Origin: an uncultured bacterium
GTDB taxonomy: Bacteria; Edwardsbacteria; AC1; EtOH8
NCBI GenBank assembly: GCA_937958665.1
Contig: CALGNM010000077.1
Location: 1 to 10,928 of the forward strand
Direction: 5' to 3'
Length of the DNA: 10,928 bases
The notes under the pieces are model-generated. The model did no database searches and was not told the origin of the DNA. It worked only from the letters and a program-made list of their open reading frames with translations. This document shows, piece after piece, positions 1 through 6,679 of this stretch (its first letter is position 1; each line of letters opens with the position of its first letter). A program made the position numbers and the translations under genes.

Positions 1-45
1 GATCGTATTCGGTGACTGGAGTTCAGACGTGTGCTCTTCCGATCT
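1..45. other. Illumina TruSeq adapter contamination (left end)
   Basis: This is not genomic sequence. Read on the minus strand it is the TruSeq read-2/index adapter (beginning AGATCGGAAGAGCACACG), followed by the 8-base index CGAATACG and the first three bases (ATC) of the constant part after the index. It is an exact reverse complement of the right end. Genomic sequence begins at 46. Confidence 0.98.
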
Positions 46-407
46 CTCTTGTACATCTCCCTTAGCCGAACCGCCATCACCGCCTCCTGCCTGGCCAACC
101 GGGACTGGGTGATAAGCAGCTGGTCGCCCAGCTGCTTCATCTCGGCATTCAACCGGTTTTCCTTCTGACGCAGAGCCACCAGGACCTGACGGGTAAGCCG
201 AATCTGCTCGGCCGTCTGCTCCAGCTGGGCCAATATTCCCTTCTCCTGCCCCTTCAGCTCGGAGGCTCGGGCCCTGGCCTCCGACAGTTTACGCTGGACG
301 GCTTTGAGGGCGTCCTCCTGCTGGCCAATGTCCTGTCCCCATGCCCCTCCAGCAAGTTGCAGAACAGCCATTATCCCGACTATATTTCTAAGCAGGGGAA
401 AGCCCAT
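46..407 (-). CDS. EnvC-like murein hydrolase activator, N-terminal fragment (3' part missing at contig end)
   Basis: The frame runs open from an ATG at 405..407 to the adapter junction, giving about 120 residues with no stop. Residues 1-24 look like a signal peptide: a short start with Arg7, a hydrophobic stretch IVGIMAVLQLAGGA, and possible cleavage after AWG. The remainder is a Gln/Glu/Arg/Leu-rich coiled coil, ending in the RLREMYK-type sequence that in EnvC-like M23-family proteins lies at the end of the coiled coil. In that family the coiled coil is followed by a LytM/M23 domain that activates cell-wall amidases at the septum. That domain is beyond this contig, so the assignment rests on architecture and the coiled-coil end motif. 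The start is 11 bases after the scpA stop with GAGG just upstream, so it is probably co-transcribed with scpA. A second in-frame ATG at 369..371 is a less likely start because it cuts into the signal peptide. It could instead be another periplasmic coiled-coil protein. Confidence 0.72.
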
Positions 408-418
408 TGGCCCTCGCT

Positions 419-1171
419 TCAGGCGTCCTGGGCAGCCAAAGTCGCCAGATCTCCGGCCCGCCGGATGATGATCTCCCCGAACAACGACTCCTGAACCACC
501 CGCACCCGCCCCAGCCGCACCAGTTCCAGCAGGGCGAAGAAGGTGACCACCAGCACCAGCTTCCTCCGCTCGTTGGCGAACAACTGACCGAAGCTGAGCT
601 GTTCCCTTTCCTGGACCGCCCTGAGGATGAAATCGATCCTCTCCTCGATGGTGATGTCCTCCCCCACCAGCTGGTAGATTTTCACCTTGTCGATCCGCTC
701 AACCACCTGGCGGAAGGCGGCCAGCAGCTCATAAAGACCCACCTCGGGCGGGGGCGGCTCGGCGGCCGCCTCTTCCTGTTTCTCGAAAGCCCCCTTGGGG
801 CGGGGAAACATCAGGCGCTGTACTATCTCGCGGTCCTCCAGCCGGGAGGCCGCTTCCTTGAATTTCTTATACTCCAACAGTTGCTGCACCAGGTCTTTCC
901 TGGGATCCTCGGCCTCGCCCTCTATCTCCTGGTGGTGCGGCAGTAGCATCTTGGATTTGATCTTCAGCAGGGTGGCCGCCATCACCAGGAACTCCCCAGC
1001 GATCTCCAGGTCCAGGGCCTTCATCAACTCCAGGTACTCCAGGTACTGCTGGGTGATGCGGGCGATGGGAATGTCGTAGATGTCCAGCTCTTCCTGCCGA
1101 ATCAGGTACAGCAGCAGGTCCAGCGGCCCCTCGAAGATCTCCAGTTTTACCTGATAGGGTTTAGTCGTCAT
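419..1171 (-). CDS. scpA: Segregation and condensation protein A (ScpA, kleisin)
   Basis: ScpA is the kleisin subunit that bridges the SMC heads in the bacterial condensin complex (SMC-ScpA-ScpB), which compacts and separates chromosomes. The 250-residue product, normal for the family, opens with the hallmark YQVKLEIFEGPLDLLLYLI and ELDIYDIPIARIT segment (residues 6-40), the N-terminal domain that contacts the SMC neck. A charged, Pro/Glu-rich linker follows. The C-terminal winged-helix region (FFALLELVRLGRV...ESLFGEI) is the part that binds the SMC head. I chose the ATG at 1169..1171 because family members start just before this motif. An in-frame TTG at 1223..1225 would add 18 residues of unconserved sequence; it has a GGAGG about 11 bases upstream, so it cannot be fully excluded. 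The usual partner scpB is not next to it: the following gene is an EnvC-like protein. An 89-base gap separates it from the upstream MFS gene. Confidence 0.95.
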   Translation of the reverse strand: MTTKPYQVKLEIFEGPLDLLLYLIRQEELDIYDIPIARITQQYLEYLELMKALDLEIAGEFLVMAATLLKIKSKMLLPHHQEIEGEAEDPRKDLVQQLLEYKKFKEAASRLEDREIVQRLMFPRPKGAFEKQEEAAAEPPPPEVGLYELLAAFRQVVERIDKVKIYQLVGEDITIEERIDFILRAVQEREQLSFGQLFANERRKLVLVVTFFALLELVRLGRVRVVQESLFGEIIIRRAGDLATLAAQDA

Positions 1172-1260
1172 ATTTGGTTCTGTTCTCCCTGGTTTGCCAA
1201 TGCTGCGGATGCTGCCAGCTGTCAAGAGACTAGCGCCCTCCTCACATGGGCAACTTGCTG
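1172..1260 (-). other. MFS-scpA spacer with alternative upstream start
   Basis: This 89-base gap holds two possible ribosome-binding sites on the minus strand. One is GAGGAGG about 11 bases before the in-frame TTG at 1223..1225. The other is GGGAG about 13 bases before the ATG at 1169..1171. Neither spacing is ideal. I see no convincing terminator or sigma70 promoter, so scpA may be read through from the signalling operon. Confidence 0.4.
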
Positions 1261-2520
1261 TTATCCGGTTTGATGGTCTGAATGTTTGTTTAGATCAAGC
1301 CTTCGCAGGGTGGGCGCCAGCCGGGCTACCGCCCCTGCCACCAGGATGGTCATTCCGCTGTTGAACACCAGCGACGGCACCAGCCCCATCAGCTTGGCCA
1401 TCAGGCCGGATTCGAATGCGCCGATCTCGTTGGAGGAGCCGATGAAAACGCTGTTGACCGCTGACACCCGGCCCCGCATCCGGTCCGGAGTATAGAGCTG
1501 GACGATGGTCTGGCGGATCACCACGCTGATGTTGTCCACTGCGCCTGAAGCCGCCAGGGCGGCCAGGGATAACCAGAAGTTTCGCGACAGGGCGAAGACC
1601 ATCATGCAGGCGCCGAATCCGGCCACCACCCACAGCAGTTTCTTCCCGGCCTGATGCAAAGGCGGGCGATGGGCCAGCGACAGGGCCATGGCCGCCGCCC
1701 CGATAGCCGGCGCAGCCCTAAGGAACCCCAGACCCTTGGGGCCCACCCCCAAAACCGTGTCGGCCACCATGGGCAGAATTGCGGTGGCCCCGCCAAACAG
1801 CACGGCAAACATGTCCAGGCTCATGGCCGGCAGCACCACCGGATGGCGGAACACGAATTTAACCCCGCTGGCCAGGGCGGCTATAATAGGCTCGCCAGCA
1901 TTGCCCTCGGGAACTCCATAGGAACGGATTGAAGTCGCCGCAACCAAGCCCAAGAGTCCAAACGCCAGGGCCGTGCCGTAGGCTGCCCGCGCCCCGAAAA
2001 ATCCGTAGATCAGCCCGGCGGCCGCCGGGCCGCCCACCGCTCCTATCTGAAATACTAGACTGTTGAAGGCCGACATCCTGGCGTAAAACTGGCGGGGCAC
2101 TATCTGGGCCCCCAGGGCCATGGTGGCGGGTGCCAGAAAGGACCGCACCAGACCCATGGCACCGATCACCCCGTAGATGGGCAGGGTGCTGCGGGCCAGA
2201 TGCCGATGCCCGCCCCAGGACAACCACAGCAAGGCAGCGGAGCACCCGGCCAGCAGGGCGGAGCAGGAAGCCATAACCCTCTGGCGATCGTGTGTGTCGG
2301 CATAATGCCCCCCGAACATGGCCACTGAGAAGAAGGCCAGGGCCTCGGCCAGGCCGATCAGCCCCAGGGCCAGCGGGTCGCGAGTCAGCTCGTAGACCTG
2401 CCAGCCAACCGACACCGATACCATTTGGATGGAAATCACCATCAGGAAGCGGCTGACCAGGAACCTCCTGAAGTCGGGAAGGCGGAGCACCTCCAGGGCC
2501 TGGGGCCCGGGATGGTCCAT
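1261..2520 (-). CDS. Major facilitator superfamily exporter (MFS_3 / EntS-like)
   Basis: This is a 419-residue polytopic membrane protein, a typical length for 12-helix MFS carriers. Residues 70-81 (GGHYADTHDRQR) match the MFS motif A loop between helices 2 and 3. A second conserved loop, TPDRMRGRVSAVNSV, in the C-terminal half is typical of the MFS_3/EntS-like exporters, which move small molecules out of the cytoplasm by proton antiport. The substrate cannot be predicted. The N-terminal LRLPDFRRFLVSRF resembles the usual start of this subfamily just before helix 1, supporting the ATG at 2518..2520. That ATG directly abuts the TAG stop of the cyclase gene (TAGATG), and there is no strong Shine-Dalgarno in front, so translation probably depends on ribosomes finishing the cyclase. 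It is probably the third gene of the HD-GYP/cyclase operon. A functional link to cyclic-nucleotide signalling, such as export, is only a guess. Confidence 0.88.
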   Translation of the reverse strand: MDHPGPQALEVLRLPDFRRFLVSRFLMVISIQMVSVSVGWQVYELTRDPLALGLIGLAEALAFFSVAMFGGHYADTHDRQRVMASCSALLAGCSAALLWLSWGGHRHLARSTLPIYGVIGAMGLVRSFLAPATMALGAQIVPRQFYARMSAFNSLVFQIGAVGGPAAAGLIYGFFGARAAYGTALAFGLLGLVAATSIRSYGVPEGNAGEPIIAALASGVKFVFRHPVVLPAMSLDMFAVLFGGATAILPMVADTVLGVGPKGLGFLRAAPAIGAAAMALSLAHRPPLHQAGKKLLWVVAGFGACMMVFALSRNFWLSLAALAASGAVDNISVVIRQTIVQLYTPDRMRGRVSAVNSVFIGSSNEIGAFESGLMAKLMGLVPSLVFNSGMTILVAGAVARLAPTLRRLDLNKHSDHQTG

Positions 2521-4794
2521 CTACTTGGTCTTCATGACGAACACCCCGTCCCAGTTCTCGGGAGGCGGCAGCACCTTGAAATCCTCGCAGCGGCCAATAT
2601 AGGCCTGGCTGGGGCCATCCTCGGAATCAACCTCCAGAGCCTGCTTGAACAGGGCGATGGCCGCGTCCCAGTTCTTGGCCCGGTACTGCTCCAGCCCCTT
2701 TAGATAGATCTCCACCGCCTTCCGCTTCTGCTCGGGAACGTCGCCGTCGCTCAGGCCCAGCAGCTCGTAGACCCGCACCGGCTGCTCCTTGCCCACCACC
2801 CTTAACAGATCCAGTTCGCGGACCGGGAACAGTCCCCTGACTTTCTCGTAGGTGAACTCCGAGAGCATGATGGCGGTGCCGTATTCCTTGTTGGCTCCCT
2901 CCAGCCGCGAACCCAGGTTGACCGAGTCGCCCATGGCGGTGTAGGATTTTTTACGCTCCGAGCCGACGTTGCCCACTGTCACCAGGCCGGTGTTGATGCC
3001 GAACCGGGTGAACAGATTGGGCATATTGCGTTTGGCCAGGTCGGCGTTCAGCACCTTCAGCCTCTGGTTCATGGCCCAGACGCACTTGATACATGTTTGG
3101 GCGTGGTGGGGATCCTCGGTGGGGGCGCCCCAGAAGGCCATGATGGCATCGCCCTCGTACTTGCTGATGTAGCCGCCATGCTCCAGCACCACGTCGGACA
3201 TGGCCCCCAGGTATTCGTTGATCAGGGCGATCAGCCGCTCCGGGGTTCCCAGCTTCTCCGAGAAGGATGAGAAGCCCTTGATGTCGGAGAAAAAGACGGT
3301 GATCTCCTTCTTGTCACCTCCCATGGCCAGCAGCTCGGGGTTGGCCATGATTTTGTCCACCAGGTCCTTGGACATGTATCCCTGGAACATGTTCTTGATC
3401 CAGACCTTCTGCTTCTCCTCGGTCAGGTAGCGGTAGCCAAGAATGGCCATGTTGGTGAACAACACCACCGCCAGGGGCCTCACCATCTCCACCCAGATCA
3501 GCGAGCGGTCGAACAGCACCGTGGCCGCCACAAAATATGCCATCATGATACCGAACAGGATCAGCCCGGCCACCATCGGCTTGAAGCGCAAGGAGACGAA
3601 CACCGTCAGCAGGCCGAACACTATCAGGATAGCCAGGGTCAGGTGCCAGGGCACCCTTTTGATAAACTGGCCGCTGAGCAGAGTCTGCATGATATTGGCG
3701 TGGATCTCGGGGCCGGGAAAGACGTTGGAGAATGGCACCACCCTCAGGTCCATCAGCCCGGCGGCGGTGGCCCCGATCAGAACGATCTTGTCCCGGAAGT
3801 ACTCGGCCGGCACCAGCTCCATCAGCACGTCCGAGTACGATATGTAGCGGAACTTCTTGTACTGCCCGAAATAGGTGATCAGCATCCGGCCGTTCTCGTC
3901 GACCGGTATTTTCAGCCGGTCCCCAGCACTGATATACTTTCCCAGCTCGACCCTAACCTGCTCCCGGGGCACCCCCAGGCGGTCCAAGATGATCTGGAAG
4001 TCCATTGAGGGGTACACTCGATCGCCCAGGGCCAGCAACAGGGGCTGGCGACGGGTCACCCCGTCCTCATCCGGCTCAATGTTGTAGTAGCCGGTGCCCC
4101 GGGCAGCATCCAGCAGGATTGGTACCGGCAGGGTCATCTGCCCCACCTGGTAGAGGTCCCCGGCCGCCATCATGTAGGCGAATTTCTCGGTGGTCCCCAG
4201 ATCATAGCGCACCGCCCGCCCCCGGATTGGCAGATCGCTGCTGTCGTCCAGTTCTCCGGTAGTAAGGTAGAAGGGGAAATAGACGTTTCCGGCCGACTGG
4301 GCCGCTTCGGCGAAATCGCGGTCGTATCCCCAGGAATAGAGGACCGAATTGATGGCGGTGGAAACCTGCCCCGGCTGGAGGGGGATCTTCAGTTCATCGA
4401 GCAGCGAGGCCACCCCCTGGCCCCGGGTCTCCTCGAACAGCTGAATGACGTCCGGCATCAGGCTGTCGGACTCCACGAAGAAGATGTCGAAGGCCACCGC
4501 GGCCGCCCCGCCCTGGGCCAGATATTCGGCTACCTTGGCGTGGTACAGCCGGGGCCAGTTGTAGAACCGTCCCAGCTTGGCCAGAGACACATCGTCGATG
4601 TCGACGATAATCACGTCGTCCAGGTCCTGCTCTCCCATCTGGCCCACCCGCAGCCGGTACCGCAGGTCGTAGGTCTTGTTCTCCAGGCCCTGGAACAGCC
4701 CCGGAACCAGGTAGGAGATGGCCAGCACCGCCGCCACCACACCTATCCCCACCAGGGCCCCCACCGATTTTTTGCTGCGGTTGGCCTCGCTCAT
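2521..4794 (-). CDS. CHASE2-domain class III adenylate/guanylate cyclase with C-terminal TPR-like repeat
   Basis: This 757-residue membrane receptor cyclase probably makes cAMP from ATP. Order: membrane segment at residues 11-33; extracytoplasmic CHASE2 sensor about 35-375, with family-typical YDLRYRLR, AFDIFFVE, and DKIVLIGATAAGLMD; three further membrane helices about 383-401, 408-427 and 437-455; cytoplasmic class III cyclase about 490-680; and a TPR-like helical pair about 690-737. Catalytic positions appear intact: metal aspartates D504 (FSDIKGFSSF) and D549 (EGDAIMAFWG), and transition-state N626 and R630 (GDSVNLGSR). The base-selecting pair K545 and D623 is the adenylate-type combination, favouring ATP over GTP; this is inferred from motifs only. 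The ATG sits in an ATGA overlap with the upstream HD-GYP gene and has a near-perfect AAGGAGG six to seven bases before it. It therefore has its own strong ribosome site and is also translationally coupled. CHASE2 ligands are generally unknown. Confidence 0.94.
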   Translation of the reverse strand: MSEANRSKKSVGALVGIGVVAAVLAISYLVPGLFQGLENKTYDLRYRLRVGQMGEQDLDDVIIVDIDDVSLAKLGRFYNWPRLYHAKVAEYLAQGGAAAVAFDIFFVESDSLMPDVIQLFEETRGQGVASLLDELKIPLQPGQVSTAINSVLYSWGYDRDFAEAAQSAGNVYFPFYLTTGELDDSSDLPIRGRAVRYDLGTTEKFAYMMAAGDLYQVGQMTLPVPILLDAARGTGYYNIEPDEDGVTRRQPLLLALGDRVYPSMDFQIILDRLGVPREQVRVELGKYISAGDRLKIPVDENGRMLITYFGQYKKFRYISYSDVLMELVPAEYFRDKIVLIGATAAGLMDLRVVPFSNVFPGPEIHANIMQTLLSGQFIKRVPWHLTLAILIVFGLLTVFVSLRFKPMVAGLILFGIMMAYFVAATVLFDRSLIWVEMVRPLAVVLFTNMAILGYRYLTEEKQKVWIKNMFQGYMSKDLVDKIMANPELLAMGGDKKEITVFFSDIKGFSSFSEKLGTPERLIALINEYLGAMSDVVLEHGGYISKYEGDAIMAFWGAPTEDPHHAQTCIKCVWAMNQRLKVLNADLAKRNMPNLFTRFGINTGLVTVGNVGSERKKSYTAMGDSVNLGSRLEGANKEYGTAIMLSEFTYEKVRGLFPVRELDLLRVVGKEQPVRVYELLGLSDGDVPEQKRKAVEIYLKGLEQYRAKNWDAAIALFKQALEVDSEDGPSQAYIGRCEDFKVLPPPENWDGVFVMKTK

Positions 4795-6467
4795 TTCTTG
4801 GCCTCCTTCTCCAAAGCTTTGACGAAGGCCTCGACCAGGGCCGGGTTGAACTGGGTCCCGCTGTCCTGCCTGAGCCGGCGGACCGATTCCTCCATCCCCA
4901 GACCTTTGCGGTAGGGCCGGTCGGAGTTCATGGCATCGTAGGAATCACCCACGCAGATAATCTGGGCGTCCATCGGAACCTGGTCGCCGGCCAGCCCGGC
5001 CGGGTAGCCCCGCCCGTCCAGCTTCTCGTGGTGGTAGCGCACCCCGGGGATGATGTCCTTCATTTGCTTGATGGGCTCCAGGGCCTCGGCCCCCTTGGCC
5101 GGATGGTCCTTGACGATGGAGAACTCCTCCGGGGTCAAGCCCGACGGTTTTTTGAGGATGGCGTCCGGCATCCCGATCTTGCCCACATCGTGCAGCAGGG
5201 CCGCCAGCTCCAGGCGCTTGCGGTCCTCCGGGGGGTAGCCCAGCTGGTCGGCTATCATCAGGGCGTATTTGGTGACCCGGGAGGAATGGCCGGCGGTGTA
5301 ATCGTCCTTGGCGTCGATCAGGCTGACCACGGTTCGGATCGAGCTCAGGAACAGGTCCTGGAGATCGGTGTAAAGACTGGCGTTCTCGATGGCCACCGCC
5401 GCCTGGCGGGCCAGGGTCTCGAACAACTCGACATCCTCGCGGGTGAACAAGCCACCCTTCTTGTTCAGCACCTGGGCCACCCCGATCAGCTTGTTCTTGG
5501 GCTTTAATGGAACGGTGATGGCGTTGCGGGTCTGGAACTTGGATTTCTCGTCCACCTTGGAATAGAACCGGGGGTCCTTGGTGACGTCCGGCACCAGCAG
5601 GGTCTTCATCTGCTCGGCCGCCCAGCCCACCATTCCCTTGCCCCAGGGCACCCGGATCTGCTTGACCGCGTCGCCGGCATCGCCGGTGGCAATCTCGAAG
5701 AAGAACTCATGCTTCTCCTCGTCATAGAGGAAGATGGAAGAGGCCTCGGCATCGATCACGTCCTTGGCCACCGTCATCACCGTCTCCAGCACCCGCTTGA
5801 CGTCCAGCGAGGAGGAGATCAGGGCCGAAGTTTCGGCCATGGCGGTGATGCGGTCCACCTTCTCCCGGGCCTCGGAATAAAGCCGGCTGTTCTCGATCAG
5901 GGTGGACAGGTGGGCCCCCAGCAGCTCGATGATCTCCAGGTCATCGTCGTTGTAGTCCTCCCCCCGGAGCTTGTTGATCAGTTCGATCACCCCGATCACC
6001 TCGGCCCGGCTCTTGAGGGGAACGCACAATATGCTGCGGGTGGGGAATTCAACGTTATCGGCGATCTCCTTTTTCCATTTGGGCTCCGAGGCCACGTCGT
6101 TGACGGTCAGGGGGATGCCGGTCTTGGCCACCCAGCCGGCGATGCCCTGGCCCACCGGGATCTCCAGATCCTGGAGCTTGGCTGAGGCCGGGCCCTTGAC
6201 GATGGAGAATTTCAGGACCGTCCGGTCTGGCGACAGCAGCAGCAGGGAGCCGGCCTCCGAGGGGGCGATCTCGGTCACCAGGTCCATGGCCCGATCCAGC
6301 AGGGGCTGGACGTCGAAAGTGCTGGCGGCGATCTCGTTTACCCGCTGCAGCACCTTCAGCTTCATCTTCAGGCTGGAGAGCTCGCTCTTGGCGGTGGGCA
6401 TCAGGGCGGCCGTCGGGGACTGGCCCCGGGCCTTGTTCGGTCTGTTTTTCCTCTTGGGTTGTGGCAT
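4791..6467 (-). CDS. GAF-GAF-HD-GYP cyclic-di-GMP phosphodiesterase / response protein
   Basis: This 558-residue protein looks soluble, with no membrane segment. After a basic start there are two GAF sensor domains (about residues 45-195 and 215-365), then an HD-GYP domain (about 370-555). HD-GYP enzymes hydrolyse cyclic-di-GMP to pGpG or GMP, lowering the biofilm/sessility signal. The metal and substrate motifs appear complete: H394 (TAGHSSRV), H426-D427 with K430 (LLHDVGKIG), H455, H479-H480-E481, the DGRGYP signature at 484-489, and D508 (GDSYDAM). An active enzyme is expected. GAF2 carries an NKFDE-like motif (N335, K336, F341, D345) and GAF1 a similar one with Tyr172 in place of Phe (N165, K166, D176). 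NKFDE motifs are known from cyclic-nucleotide-binding GAFs. The ATG at 6465..6467 follows GGGAGGAT, a strong ribosome site. It is the first gene of its block, behind a sigma70-like promoter, and overlaps the cyclase gene by four bases. Confidence 0.95.
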   Translation of the reverse strand: MPQPKRKNRPNKARGQSPTAALMPTAKSELSSLKMKLKVLQRVNEIAASTFDVQPLLDRAMDLVTEIAPSEAGSLLLLSPDRTVLKFSIVKGPASAKLQDLEIPVGQGIAGWVAKTGIPLTVNDVASEPKWKKEIADNVEFPTRSILCVPLKSRAEVIGVIELINKLRGEDYNDDDLEIIELLGAHLSTLIENSRLYSEAREKVDRITAMAETSALISSSLDVKRVLETVMTVAKDVIDAEASSIFLYDEEKHEFFFEIATGDAGDAVKQIRVPWGKGMVGWAAEQMKTLLVPDVTKDPRFYSKVDEKSKFQTRNAITVPLKPKNKLIGVAQVLNKKGGLFTREDVELFETLARQAAVAIENASLYTDLQDLFLSSIRTVVSLIDAKDDYTAGHSSRVTKYALMIADQLGYPPEDRKRLELAALLHDVGKIGMPDAILKKPSGLTPEEFSIVKDHPAKGAEALEPIKQMKDIIPGVRYHHEKLDGRGYPAGLAGDQVPMDAQIICVGDSYDAMNSDRPYRKGLGMEESVRRLRQDSGTQFNPALVEAFVKALEKEAKK

Positions 6468-6548
6468 GGCTATCCTCCCAAAACCAGGGTTGTTTCTTTT
6501 GAAAATGCCGCCTCACTCCGGCCGGGTGAAAGTGGGCCGGGCCTTGGT

Positions 6549-6577
6549 ATTTTATATCATTGATTATGTTAAAGCAA
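6549..6577 (-). promoter_or_regulatory. Probable sigma70-type promoter of the HD-GYP/cyclase operon
   Basis: On the minus strand, TTGCTT (6572..6577) is followed after 17 bases by TAAAAT (6549..6554), in a clearly AT-rich island between GC-rich genes. It lies about 80 bases upstream of the HD-GYP start codon and just downstream of the preceding gene's terminator, which is where an operon promoter should be. The leader between them (about 70 to 75 bases) contains no obvious structured element. Confidence 0.62.
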
Positions 6578-6605
6578 GCACAAATTTTATGCTCCGCTAA
6601 AGCCC

Positions 6606-6633
6606 CAACGGCCGGTCCGAAGACCGGCCGTTG
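6606..6633 (-). terminator. Hairpin terminator after the BY-kinase gene, UUCG tetraloop
   Basis: This is a perfect 12-bp GC-rich stem (6606..6617 paired with 6622..6633) with a 4-base loop. On the minus-strand transcript the loop reads C-UUCG-G, the very stable tetraloop that is common in bacterial terminators, so the hairpin is oriented for the BY-kinase transcript. The downstream U tract is poor (GGGGCUUU), so termination may be incomplete or Rho-assisted. It lies 46 bases past the kinase stop. Confidence 0.75.
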
Positions 6634-6679
6634 ATTTATGAGATAGACCCAGCAAGGTTTGTCTCAATCCCTATAACGG

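Noticed and set aside
407-946. Plus-strand open frame opposite scpA
   Set aside because: Proline/leucine/glutamine-rich antisense frame with no family features, while the minus strand is clearly ScpA.
1172-1225. TTG start extending ScpA by 18 residues
   Set aside because: The extension lies before the conserved N-terminal motif where family members begin; the ATG at 1169..1171 fits better, although a GGAGG upstream of the TTG keeps some doubt.
5028-6185. Plus-strand open frames opposite the HD-GYP gene
   Set aside because: Low-complexity composition expected of the antisense of a GC-rich gene; the minus strand has all HD-GYP and GAF motifs.
6638-6679. Additional small gene or RNA between the BY-kinase stop and the terminator
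   Set aside because: Only about 46 bases, with no start, ribosome site or extra structure beyond the terminator stem.
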